From positions 28,780-92,779 of the forward strand of contig JAGKWN010000019.1 in assembly GCA_021151805.1 (NCBI GenBank): 64,000 nucleotides of DNA. Direction: 5' to 3'. This document shows, in pieces, positions 18,374 through 26,393 of the stretch. Numbering within the stretch: position 1 is the first letter of the stretch; each line of letters begins with the position of its first letter. The translations under genes and the position numbers were made by a program. Source of the stretch: Cytophagaceae bacterium. GTDB taxonomy: Bacteria; Bacteroidota; Bacteroidia; Cytophagales; Cytophagaceae. Under the pieces are notes generated by a model. The model had not been told where the DNA came from, did no database searches, and saw only the letters and a list, made by a program, of their open reading frames with translations.

Positions 18374-18772
18374 TTAATTTTCAGGAGCGCCTACCAGCAC
18401 CCAATCCTGAATTACCTGGATCAATGAATCCGATAAAGGATCGCGATTGTAAGGCATACCCGGGGTTTCGATGTGTTTAAGTCGGGCAATAAGAATCGTA
18501 TAATTTGTATTGGCATTGCTGGGTGTAAGTGCTTCGTGCTGCAACTGCGCGAAGTCTGTAAACACAGGCGAACCCGGACGATCCGGATTGGTGGCTGTAT
18601 CAGCATGACAGGTGTAGCAGTGTGTAATCAGAATAGGCTTTACATCAAGCTTATAGCTTACGTCTTTTTTAACAGGTACAGGTTCAGTCCCTTTATGATA
18701 AGAACAAGCTGTTACAAATAAGAGTAACGTTGACACAAGAAAAAATACATGCCGGATTGTTTTGTCTGTCAT
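18374..18772 (-). CDS. c-type cytochrome-like lipoprotein with one CxxCH
   Basis: From the ATG at 18772 the protein is 132 aa: MTDKTIRHVFFLVSTLLLFVTAC gives a lipobox with Cys23. A single heme-binding motif CYTCH at residues 52-56 follows the segment SYKLDVKPILITH. This resembles the short cytochrome c-like domains of planctomycete type (IxxxxCxxCH) found in Bacteroidota. The longer frame to 18814 adds 14 residues before the signal. It is the first gene of the operon with YceI and the DUF5777-like barrel. An axial Met is not obvious; MPYNRD near the C-terminus is a candidate. Confidence 0.8.
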   Translation of the reverse strand: MTDKTIRHVFFLVSTLLLFVTACSYHKGTEPVPVKKDVSYKLDVKPILITHCYTCHADTATNPDRPGSPVFTDFAQLQHEALTPSNANTNYTILIARLKHIETPGMPYNRDPLSDSLIQVIQDWVLVGAPEN

Positions 18773-18840
18773 GGATGTGATTGAACCGTTTTTTTGAAAC
18801 ATATCATTGAGCACATAAATTACAAAAAACCGTTAATTCT

Positions 18841-18921
18841 TTAACGAATAAACTGATCTTTATCTGCTCCTGCGATACCGAAAACTACGATTAAAATTAA
18901 TGTGATTATAAATAAGACCAT
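18841..18921 (-). CDS. possible 26-aa single-helix membrane peptide
   Basis: ATG at 18921 to TAA at 18841. The peptide begins MVLFIITLILIVVFGIAGA and ends DKDQFIR: one hydrophobic helix with a charged tail. No clear ribosome-binding site. It is listed because it is a coherent membrane-helix ORF in an otherwise empty gap; it could be chance in AT-rich DNA. Confidence 0.25.
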   Translation of the reverse strand: MVLFIITLILIVVFGIAGADKDQFIR

Positions 18922-19095
18922 ATCGTGCGTTAATACACTTCTCCGGGGAAAAGTAAATGGACAATTTATAAGACATACGCTTTTACTGTGTGAATCGGAT
19001 TTTGTACAAAGATTAATACATTACTTTGAAAATGCCATGAAATAAAACTCACTGGCAAATGCATCTAAAGGGTATCTATTTATGTGAAACAACAG

Positions 19096-19127
19096 ATTGA
19101 ATTTCATATAAACTTGTGAAATTCAAT
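19096..19127 (-). terminator. perfect inverted repeat after the anti-sigma gene
   Basis: 11-bp perfect arms ATTGAATTTCA / TGAAATTCAAT with a 10-nt loop, just beyond the anti-sigma stop codon. Position suits a terminator, though no strong T-run follows on the minus strand. Confidence 0.5.
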
Positions 19128-19142
19128 GAACAAAAAAATAAT

Positions 19143-19958
19143 TTATATGTTACCCAACACATGGATCATTTCAAGAGTAGGCTGCGGACTGCCCCCCATT
19201 TTTTCAAGTGTAACGGCAAATGCCTGCGCCTGCTGAACCGGAAGTAGTTTTTGCATTTCACCTGATGGAACCATATCAAATACACCGGCATCAACCGGTG
19301 TTCCGTTATCCAGCGCCCATAGCTGATACTGCATACCTTCCGGAGGTTCAGGTAAACTTTTGATATCAATGAATACTTCTTTTGTTTGCTTGTTCCAGAA
19401 TACAATTGCTGTAGAAGCCGGTGAAATTGACAATCCTTTTAGTGTAACACGTGCGGTTGAGGTATCGGTAACAAATGCGAAGTAATTTATTTTTTCCTGA
19501 ATGACGTGTTTATTCGAATCCAATTTAAAATTTACATTCTGAGCAAAAATCTGATTTTCTTCGCGTAAAGAAATCAATGCATTTTCTGTGTTCTTCCATT
19601 TTGAATAGAAATAAACAGACAGCGTCGTTGAAAGAACCGCGACAGTAATGGATGCTGCCACCAGCCAGTTTATTGCTTTCACAGGCTGTTCAAGTGTTCT
19701 GGTTTTAACAGACGCAGAAGATTGCATGGCAGTACGTTTTTCAATTTCTGCCAACAGATTTTTTTTAATTGCTGATGCTGGCTGTACCGCATGCTTTTGT
19801 GCATAGTCTTCAAGCGTTTGCTGAATGCTATCCAGTTCTTCTCTGATCTCCGGATATTCTTTTGCATTCAATTCTACTTCTGCGGCTTCGGTATGATCCA
19901 AAGCACCAAGAACGTACAATTCTAAAACTCCTGACGATATGTATGATTTACTGTCCAA
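19143..19958 (-). CDS. anti-sigma factor, RskA-like
   Basis: 271 aa, partner of the ECF sigma factor encoded 4 bp upstream. The cytoplasmic N-terminus (SGVLELYVLGALDHTEAAEVE) is a zinc-less anti-sigma domain. A single membrane helix (INWLVAASITVAVLSTTLSVYFY) is near residues 95-117. A periplasmic RskA-type C-terminal domain follows (VFWNKQTKEVFIDIKSLPEPPEGMQYQLWALDNGTPVDAGVF ... FAVTLEKMGGSPQPTLEMIHVLG; split here across a longer region). The family holds its sigma factor at the membrane until regulated proteolysis. The inducing signal is unknown. Confidence 0.9.
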   Translation of the reverse strand: MDSKSYISSGVLELYVLGALDHTEAAEVELNAKEYPEIREELDSIQQTLEDYAQKHAVQPASAIKKNLLAEIEKRTAMQSSASVKTRTLEQPVKAINWLVAASITVAVLSTTLSVYFYSKWKNTENALISLREENQIFAQNVNFKLDSNKHVIQEKINYFAFVTDTSTARVTLKGLSISPASTAIVFWNKQTKEVFIDIKSLPEPPEGMQYQLWALDNGTPVDAGVFDMVPSGEMQKLLPVQQAQAFAVTLEKMGGSPQPTLEMIHVLGNI

Positions 19959-19962
19959 TGTA

Positions 19963-20460
19963 TCAGAATAGTTTTTTTAATGATTGCATAGCGGCGCGTA
20001 CACGCGTCTTTACCGTACCTAAAGGCATTTCCAATTGTTCTGAGATTTCAGATTGAGAATACCCCTGAAAATACATCAGGTCGATTAATCGTTTTTGTTC
20101 CGCAGGCAATTGATCAACAATATCTTTAATCCCAATAAATTCCGGTTTGTTTGCTTCAGCATATTGAAGATCGGATATAGATACGTTCTGTGTTACATCA
20201 TCGGTTTTCTGCTTCGCCTTAAATTCTTTGGAACGAAGTTTATCCAATGCAAGATTTCTTCCAATGTTCAACATCCAGGTAAATAGTCTGCCTTTGGATG
20301 AATCGTAGGTATCAATCTTATCCCAGACTTTCAGAAAACAATCATTGAGTAGTTCCTGCGAAAAATCCTCTGTCTGCACAATCTTCAGGATTATACCATA
20401 CACCGCTGCAGAATAATTGTCGTACAAGTATTCAAACGCTTTCACGTCTTTAGCACGCAA
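19963..20460 (-). CDS. ECF-type RNA polymerase sigma factor (SigK-like)
   Basis: Region 2 is FEYLYDNYSAAVYGIIL ... ELLNDCFLKVWDKIDTYD and GRLFTWMLNIGRNLALDKLRS; region 4 is LPAEQKRLIDLMYFQGYSQSEISEQLEMPLGTVKTRVR. The cognate anti-sigma gene follows after 4 bp. The only canonical start is a TTG at 20460, but family-like sequence (IPEQELIERLRAKD) continues upstream in frame to about 20490 without ATG, GTG or TTG before the stop at 20560. Translation may therefore start at a non-standard codon such as ATT, or the TTG is correct and the resemblance is residual. Confidence 0.9.
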   Translation of the reverse strand: MRAKDVKAFEYLYDNYSAAVYGIILKIVQTEDFSQELLNDCFLKVWDKIDTYDSSKGRLFTWMLNIGRNLALDKLRSKEFKAKQKTDDVTQNVSISDLQYAEANKPEFIGIKDIVDQLPAEQKRLIDLMYFQGYSQSEISEQLEMPLGTVKTRVRAAMQSLKKLF

Positions 20461-20646
20461 ACGCTCTATGAGCTCCTGTTCCGGTATGGTAACGCTTTTC
20501 TTAATAATTATGAATTTAGCTGATCTCTTAGAGTAAGTTAAGTATAATTTAACGGAAGCCTAAAATTTTATAGAAATTAATTTATGGACAAGAATAAAGC
20601 TGCTTATTCAACATTAGAAGCTCAATAAAAATCACTTCAAAAATAA

Positions 20647-20677
20647 AGTGATAGCAGGCATGGATTACCTGCTATCA
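20647..20677 (-). terminator. terminator of the pirin gene
   Basis: Perfect 11-bp stem GTGATAGCAGG / CCTGCTATCAC followed on the minus strand by TTTATTTTT, just downstream of the pirin stop codon. Confidence 0.8.
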
Positions 20678-20683
20678 CGTTTA

Positions 20684-21412
20684 TTATGCGTTCATTGGCA
20701 CATCCATGATCAATACATAAGCATGATCTTTTATGTTTATGTTGATCACCTCTGAACCTTCTATACCAATAGCATCGCGTCTTGACAAGATTTCATCATC
20801 TACTTGAATCTCGCCTTCAATGACGAAAACATATAGGCCATTCCCTGCGCGCTTTTTCGTATATGAAACATTTGTTCCTTTTTCAAACTTACCCAATGAA
20901 AACCATGCATCCTGATTGATTTGTAACGCACCAGCTGTATCTTCCATCGGTGATACAATATTCAACCATTTCCCTTGCATGCTTTCCGGCTCAAATGTTT
21001 TTTCACCGTAGCGCGGATCAATATTGCGATGCTTCGGAAACACCCAGATCTGTAACAAATTCAAAGCTTCCGTTTCAGATGCATTGTATTCTGAATGCAT
21101 TAAACCTTTGCCGGCCGACATAACCTGTACATCCCCTGCTTTAATCACCGAAGTGTGGCCCATGCTGTCTTTATGTTTCAACGCACCTTCCAACGGAATG
21201 GTAATAATCTCCATGTTGTTGTGCGGGTGCATACCAAAGCCATAACCTGCCTCAATGATATCATCATTCAATACACGCAATGCCCCAAACTGCTCACGAT
21301 CTTCCTCGTAATAGCCTGCAAAACTAAAGGTATGTCTGGCTTTTAACCAACCATGGTCAGCAGCTCCTCTGCTGTTGGCTTTATGTATAACTTTTTGTAT
21401 TTCCTTTTTCAT
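20684..21412 (-). CDS. pirin family protein (bicupin)
   Basis: 242 aa, cytoplasmic bicupin. Metal-ligand residues are visible in the N-terminal cupin: GMHPHNNMEIITIPLEG (two His and one Glu) and MSAGKGLMHSEYN. The family N-terminus is present (RGAADHGWLKARHTFSFAGYYEE). Some homologues (YhhW type) have quercetin 2,3-dioxygenase activity in vitro; others act as redox-dependent regulators, so the physiological role is open. The ATG at 21412 is preceded by a 23-bp tandem duplication that repeats an AAAGGAA segment. Confidence 0.92.
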   Translation of the reverse strand: MKKEIQKVIHKANSRGAADHGWLKARHTFSFAGYYEEDREQFGALRVLNDDIIEAGYGFGMHPHNNMEIITIPLEGALKHKDSMGHTSVIKAGDVQVMSAGKGLMHSEYNASETEALNLLQIWVFPKHRNIDPRYGEKTFEPESMQGKWLNIVSPMEDTAGALQINQDAWFSLGKFEKGTNVSYTKKRAGNGLYVFVIEGEIQVDDEILSRRDAIGIEGSEVININIKDHAYVLIMDVPMNA

Positions 21413-21458
21413 AGTTGTATTCCTTTACTATTTCTAGTTGTATTCCTTTACTATTTCC
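21413..21458 (-). repeat. 23-bp tandem duplication in the pirin leader
   Basis: Units 21413-21435 and 21436-21458 differ at one base and abut the ATG. Each carries AAAGGAA on the coding strand, so the possible ribosome-binding segment is doubled. Confidence 0.9.
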
Positions 21459-21516
21459 TATTTACATGTTACAACATCTATTTTAGAGAAAAAGTGCAAT
21501 TGGGCAAATAATTCGT

Positions 21517-21637
21517 CTTAATCAGGATTTGCAGGATTAAGGATAAAAAGGATCATGGGATCTCTATTTGAGTAATAATTAATTGAAATAGAATATTTCA
21601 AATCCTGTAATCTTTTAATCCTATAAATCCCGATCCA
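21517..21637. repeat. AATCCTG-type inverted repeat element
   Basis: The left arm (21517-21563) contains repeated GGATT words. The right arm (21598-21637) contains the inverted words AATCCTGTAATC, TTTAATCCTATAAATCCCG. Together they could form an imperfect long hairpin. It lies between the BamA-like gene end and the pirin start. Confidence 0.7.
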
Positions 21638-21643
21638 GACAAC

Positions 21644-23617
21644 CTACAACCCTATAATCGATGGTTCATCAATTCCCCGCAAATTTATTCGCAGTCTGGG
21701 CGTTGTAGATGTAACAATTTTGAAGGTTGAAACGCCATCTGGTGCATTAGGAAAGAAATAAAAACGCAGGTCAAATTCGTCGAAAACTAAGTTTTCGTTC
21801 TTTGTTCTGAAACCTGCTGCAAGTCCTGAATACAGTTTATTATTGTATAGAAATTCTGTTTCTGTACCTACTTGCGCCACCTGTGCCAGCATAACAAACG
21901 CAAACCTGAAACCCAGCAAACGGAAGCGTGGAAATAAATTAGTCATTACACTCAGGCTGGATGTCTGGTAGCCCAGTAAATTCGGCGCGAAGAACTGCTG
22001 AATGCCATTCCCGTCGTTAATATTAAGTCCGCTGTTGAGCTGCGGACGAATAATCTTCGCATAGTTTAATGTAAAATAGAATCTTGACTTCCAACGGCCC
22101 AGCATCTTGATTTTGCTGACATAGGTACCTTCTCCTTTCACAAAGAAATCCTGTACATGATTCACACTATTATAAAATGCTGAGGCCCGAAGATCCAGTA
22201 AAAAGAAATCTCCTTTTTTAGATACCCAGCTGTTAAACGTAGCGGCACCTAAATAATAACGCAACTGCTCAAGCGTTTGCTGCACACCCGAATTGAGGAT
22301 ATAGGAATAGCCATAAGGAACGTCTTCCGTTCTACCAAAACCATAAATATAACGGGTCTTGTAGAAGTCGTAGCGGAAGTAGGTTGCCTGGCCCAAAGTT
22401 AAATTGTTATTGTTATACAAAGGACTCCTCAATGCATTCTCCTGGTTCGGTTGGTATACATAGTTGCAATTGAAATAGCGCATAGCTAAAAACAAACGTG
22501 CACGATTCTGACGTGAGATGATATCATAATCATCGCCAGTATTCTTGAAGCCTGAAAACGTAACACCACCCCAGACATCATTGACATTGTACTTGTAATG
22601 ATAGAAACTTGTATCCGCTTGCTTTGTCTCGTTTACCGACCAGTTGTTCGAATAAAAATAACCACCGGCCAAACGTGCAGTAGGCATGTATATGGGCCGG
22701 ATTGCTCCCAGTGTGATGCTTGCTTCATCTTCCTTCCCTACATGCAATCCACCGTTGAGTTCAGAGTAGCGTATGTAGGGATTGATGAATGTACCACCTG
22801 CATTATTTTTCATGTAAGTAAATTCGCTGGCAAGGGGTTTGGTTCTTGTAGAACGGTATTGCCCGCGGTAAGTGATCGATTGCCCCAGTCCTAAAAAATT
22901 TTCATCATACAGTTTCCACTGATAATAGTTGATATCATTGGGTGTAAAGGAACCACCAATGGTCCAGAGATCCTGAACGATTACTTCAATATCAACGCTG
23001 TCTTTTGAATGCCTGACTTTTTTAACAAAGATCCGCGCATCGTGCATGTACGGCAACGTACGAAGCAAACGTTCATTATCAGCTAAGCGGTTTTGATCTA
23101 CAACGGAATCATTTTTAATGAACAGGTTGTTGCGCACCACAAATGTTTTTGTTTTTTCATGCAAAGATTCTGAGACCTTTTCAATCCATAGTTTTTTCTT
23201 TACGAAAACGGTATCGTAGATATCGCGGTCAAATACGTTTTCCTTTTTGATATATATATTGCGAATGATCTTACCCTCATATGGTGCATAAGGGTTTTCA
23301 CTTTCCATTGTGAAAGTTGTATCGTAATCAATAAATTTTTGATTTTCCAGGTAGATTTCATCCCACATCTGGCGCACATATTTATTCTGTTTATACTTTT
23401 CATAGTCCTTGCGCTTTTTGTAATCTACATTGCTGGGCAGGTATACAACCGTATCATCCTGCGAACGGATAATCCTATCTTTTAAAACTAAAAATTGTCC
23501 CTTCTTCAATTTAATAGCCATCTGTTGACCATATCCATTTAGAAAAAAACTGTAAATGAATACTACGGTCAAAAGAAATCGTATCAGAGTTATGTATTTT
23601 GTTTTTGCTTTCAACAC
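21644..23617 (-). CDS. BamA/TamA-like outer-membrane protein
   Basis: Outer-membrane protein of the Omp85-related (BamA/surface antigen) type, about 657 aa. The reading frame reaches 23686, but a signal peptide directly follows GTG/TTG codons at 23617/23614 (KAKTKYITLIRFLLTVVFIY ... NGYGQ), which I take as the start. The N-terminal third is periplasmic and contains a POTRA-like segment (NERLLRTLPYMHDARIFVKKV ... VDIEVIVQDLWTIGGSF). The rest looks like an amphipathic barrel. Unlike canonical BamA, only one POTRA is evident, so it is probably a paralogue with an unknown assembly or transport role. Confidence 0.8.
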   Translation of the reverse strand: MLKAKTKYITLIRFLLTVVFIYSFFLNGYGQQMAIKLKKGQFLVLKDRIIRSQDDTVVYLPSNVDYKKRKDYEKYKQNKYVRQMWDEIYLENQKFIDYDTTFTMESENPYAPYEGKIIRNIYIKKENVFDRDIYDTVFVKKKLWIEKVSESLHEKTKTFVVRNNLFIKNDSVVDQNRLADNERLLRTLPYMHDARIFVKKVRHSKDSVDIEVIVQDLWTIGGSFTPNDINYYQWKLYDENFLGLGQSITYRGQYRSTRTKPLASEFTYMKNNAGGTFINPYIRYSELNGGLHVGKEDEASITLGAIRPIYMPTARLAGGYFYSNNWSVNETKQADTSFYHYKYNVNDVWGGVTFSGFKNTGDDYDIISRQNRARLFLAMRYFNCNYVYQPNQENALRSPLYNNNNLTLGQATYFRYDFYKTRYIYGFGRTEDVPYGYSYILNSGVQQTLEQLRYYLGAATFNSWVSKKGDFFLLDLRASAFYNSVNHVQDFFVKGEGTYVSKIKMLGRWKSRFYFTLNYAKIIRPQLNSGLNINDGNGIQQFFAPNLLGYQTSSLSVMTNLFPRFRLLGFRFAFVMLAQVAQVGTETEFLYNNKLYSGLAAGFRTKNENLVFDEFDLRFYFFPNAPDGVSTFKIVTSTTPRLRINLRGIDEPSIIGL

Positions 23618-23840
23618 GCTGAGTACAAACAAAACTGGCTTAAGATAAAATTTGAAAGGGGCCAAGGCATAGATACACGTATGCAATGTAATCTATCAGA
23701 ATAACTTCGCAATCCTCTTACACGAATATAGAGAGCATTTACATTATTCCAATACAACCAGGGTCATCCCAATAAAGTGTTAGACGAAGTTCCTGCTACA
23801 GTCCGGATTAAATAATCGTTTATTCCTTTCATCGAACAGA

Positions 23841-23868
23841 TTTGATTCAGAACTTTTTCTTAAGTTTG
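23841..23868 (+). promoter_or_regulatory. possible promoter of the small membrane protein gene
   Basis: TTTG at 23841-23844 and TAAGTTTG at 23861-23868; the spacer is 16 bp, shorter than the 19-20 bp norm, 7 bp before the ATG. Confidence 0.3.
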
Positions 23869-23875
23869 TGTCACT

Positions 23876-24175
23876 ATGTCATTCTTCGAAAAATTAAAGA
23901 CCCGCTGGGGCATTACAAGCAACTGGCGTCTAATTAAGATATTACTTGTTTTCTCGTTAACCGGCTATTCTGCTGTATATGTGCGGAAATTCATTTTTCC
24001 GCTAATCGGTATTGATGATATGACATCGTTGTGGATCAAAATTCCTGTATGGATTTTATTGATCACGCCATTCTATTACTTGTTCATGGTCATTTATGCC
24101 ACCCTGCTTGGAGAAAAGGAATTTTTCTTCGGCATAATGAAAAAATCCTTTAGCAGGTTCAATAGGAAAAAATAA
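23876..24175 (+). CDS. small two-helix membrane protein (DUF6787-like)
   Basis: 99 aa. The N-terminus FEKLKTRWGITSNWRLIKILLVFSLTG is followed by a first helix, then IPVWILLITPFYYLFMVIYATLLG as a second helix, and a basic tail. The WGITSNWRL motif and overall size match a Bacteroidota-specific family that I recall as DUF6787. No biochemical role is known to me. It stands alone between divergent and convergent neighbours. Confidence 0.75.
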   Translation: MSFFEKLKTRWGITSNWRLIKILLVFSLTGYSAVYVRKFIFPLIGIDDMTSLWIKIPVWILLITPFYYLFMVIYATLLGEKEFFFGIMKKSFSRFNRKK

Positions 24176-24231
24176 AAATCCCCTCAAAATAAAAATCCCC
24201 TCCTTCGAATTGAAAGAGGGGATTTTTTATT
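24171..24231. terminator. terminator with duplicated left arm, between small membrane protein gene and atpC
   Basis: AATAAAAATCCCCTC occurs at 24171-24185 and again at 24188-24202; either can pair with GAGGGGATTTTTTATT at 24216-24231. The first copy overlaps the stop codon of the gene ending at 24175. Confidence 0.85.
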
Positions 24232-24246
24232 CCTTCCGTATTCGAA

Positions 24247-24489
24247 TTACAGAATAGCTTCTGCCAAAACGATTACTTTATCGTGTAATACTTCAACAAC
24301 GCCGCCGTCGATTGTAAATACTTTTTCTTCTTTAGCTGTACGGATCTTTACATCTCCTTTTTCCAAAGTAGAAATAATAGCAGCGTGATTTGTTAACACC
24401 TCAAAGCTGCCAGACATACCGGGAACCTGTACAGATGTAATATCTCCACTAAAAACTTTTTGATCGGGTGTAAGTATTTCTAAATACAT
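24247..24489 (-). CDS. atpC: F1Fo ATP synthase subunit epsilon
   Basis: 80 aa, corresponding to the N-terminal beta-sandwich of epsilon (MYLEILTPDQKVFSGDITSVQVPGMSG, LTNHAAIISTLEKGDV, TIDGGVVEV). The C-terminal helical hairpin of longer homologues is absent, which is normal in Bacteroidota. It follows atpD in the same transcript; other ATP synthase subunits are not in the window. Confidence 0.95.
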   Translation of the reverse strand: MYLEILTPDQKVFSGDITSVQVPGMSGSFEVLTNHAAIISTLEKGDVKIRTAKEEKVFTIDGGVVEVLHDKVIVLAEAIL

Positions 24490-24550
24490 GTATCAGAGGG
24501 GTTAAAACCGGTTACAGAATATTCTTCTGCAACCGGATTTATACGTATTG

Positions 24551-26059
24551 TTATTTTTTAGTAGAATCCGCTACCAGTTTTTCACCTTTAGCGATTGCTT
24601 GCTCGATTGTACCAACAAGGTTGAACGCTGCTTCAGGAAGGTGATCTAATTTACCATCCATGATCATGTTGAAACCTTTGATTGTATCTTTGATGTTTAC
24701 TAATTCACCTTTAAGACCAGTGAACTGCTCAGCAACGTGGAACGGCTGAGATAAGAAACGCTGTACACGACGAGCTCTTAATACTACCTGCTTATCTTCT
24801 TCAGATAATTCATCCATACCAAGAATGGCGATGATATCCTGAAGTTCTTTGTACCGTTGTAAAATTTCTTTTACACGTTGTGCACAAGAGTAGTGTTCTT
24901 CACCAAGAATTTCAAGACTTAGAATACGAGATGTAGAATCCAATGGATCCACAGCAGGATAAATACCTAATTCGGAAATTTTACGGTTCAATACCGTTGT
25001 TGCATCCAAGTGGGCAAACGTTGTAGCCGGAGCCGGATCGGTTAAGTCATCCGCCGGTACGTAAACTGCCTGTACAGAAGTGATAGAACCTCTTTTAGTA
25101 GAAGTAATACGTTCCTGCATCGCACCCATTTCAGTTGCCAATGTTGGTTGGTAACCTACCGCAGATGGCATACGACCTAACAAGGCTGATACCTCAGAAC
25201 CTGCCTGTGTGAATCTGAAAATGTTATCGATGAAGAATAAGATATCACGACCTTGACCCTGGCCATCTCCGTCACGGAAATATTCCGCTACTGTAAGACC
25301 TGCCAAAGCAACTCTTGCTCTTGCTCCAGGAGGTTCGTTCATCTGACCGAACACCAATGTAGCCTGAGACTTTAATAATTCGTTAGAATCTACTTTAGAT
25401 AAATCCCACTCACCTTTTTCCATTGAATGTTTGAACTCTTCACCGTAACGGATTACGTTTGATTCAATCATCTCGCGAAGTAAGTCATTTCCTTCACGTG
25501 TACGTTCACCAACACCAGCAAATACAGAAAGACCTGCATATGCTTTTGCAATGTTGTTGATCAATTCCATGATCAATACGGTTTTACCAACACCGGCACC
25601 ACCGAAAAGACCAATTTTACCACCTTTTACATATGGCTCAAGCAAATCGATTACTTTGATACCTGTAAATAAAACTTCTGTATTTGTAGATAAATCTTCA
25701 AATTTTGGAGCTGAACGGTGAATAGACATACGCTTGTTGTTTTGGGAAGACGGAATACCGTCGATACCATCACCAACTACGTTATATAAACGACCACGGA
25801 TATCTTCGCCAATTGGCATTGAGATCGGTGAACCGTATGTTTTAACTTCCATGCCTCTCATCAAACCATCAGTAGAGTCCATCGCGATTGTACGTACACG
25901 ATCTTCTCCTAAATGTTGTTGACATTCAAGAATCACTTTTTGTCCGTCCGGACGAACTACTTCCAATGCATCTAGAATTTGAGGAAGCTTGTAATCTCCT
26001 TCAAATCCTACGTCTACAACGGGACCAATAATCTGAGTTATTTTACCAATATTTGCCAT
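24551..26059 (-). CDS. atpD: F1Fo ATP synthase subunit beta
   Basis: Catalytic subunit of the membrane ATP synthase, 502 aa. Walker A GGAGVGKTVLIMELI, catalytic GERTREGNDL, Walker B ILFFIDNIFRFTQAGSE, and ALLGRMPSAVGYQPTLATEMG are all present. The start MANIGKITQIIGPVVDV is typical. It is co-transcribed with atpC (61-bp gap) from a near-consensus promoter at 26105-26136. Confidence 0.98.
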   Translation of the reverse strand: MANIGKITQIIGPVVDVGFEGDYKLPQILDALEVVRPDGQKVILECQQHLGEDRVRTIAMDSTDGLMRGMEVKTYGSPISMPIGEDIRGRLYNVVGDGIDGIPSSQNNKRMSIHRSAPKFEDLSTNTEVLFTGIKVIDLLEPYVKGGKIGLFGGAGVGKTVLIMELINNIAKAYAGLSVFAGVGERTREGNDLLREMIESNVIRYGEEFKHSMEKGEWDLSKVDSNELLKSQATLVFGQMNEPPGARARVALAGLTVAEYFRDGDGQGQGRDILFFIDNIFRFTQAGSEVSALLGRMPSAVGYQPTLATEMGAMQERITSTKRGSITSVQAVYVPADDLTDPAPATTFAHLDATTVLNRKISELGIYPAVDPLDSTSRILSLEILGEEHYSCAQRVKEILQRYKELQDIIAILGMDELSEEDKQVVLRARRVQRFLSQPFHVAEQFTGLKGELVNIKDTIKGFNMIMDGKLDHLPEAAFNLVGTIEQAIAKGEKLVADSTKK

Positions 26060-26393
26060 GAATTGCGTATTATAGAAACGATCTTATTTCAAAATTTGCG
26101 ACTGCAAAAATAGGGTATTATTATTTCAAAGCCAAAGAAGCAAAAGATATTATTCGGAATTCGTGAAAAACTTTATTCAATTATTTTCTACATCTGTGCT
26201 TTTTTGAACTTTACCATGATTTCACAGAATTTCTTTAACATAAATGATATCAGTCATGTTTTGCATTAACGTACGTAAAAATACGTAAAATAATAATTAT
26301 CCTGAAATACTTTTTTTCAAAAACTGCTGGCTGTATATATCCGTATCTATGTCTGTAAATTTTAAAATATCACTTTACTAATATTTTATCCCT
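26060..26393. other. divergent intergenic region between atpD and the 26394 gene
   Basis: About 330 bp holding the atpD promoter (26105-26136). A direct repeat TACGTAAAA occurs at 26272-26280 and 26282-26290, one helical turn apart, nearer the plus-strand gene; it could be a regulator site. No other structure seen. Confidence 0.5.
26105..26136 (-). promoter_or_regulatory. Bacteroidota-type promoter of atpDC
   Basis: On the minus strand TTTG (26133-26136), 20-bp spacer, then TATTTTTG (26105-26112), matching TTTG-N19/20-TAnnTTTG, 45 bp upstream of the atpD start. Confidence 0.7.

Larger units (their letters stand above)
18815..19142. other. intergenic region upstream of the cytochrome/YceI operon
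   Basis: About 330 bp that must contain the promoter of the minus-strand operon. No perfect TTTG/TAnnTTTG pair is visible. It contains a possible 26-codon minus-strand ORF (18841-18921) and a perfect inverted repeat (19096-19127); nothing else was recognised. Confidence 0.5.
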
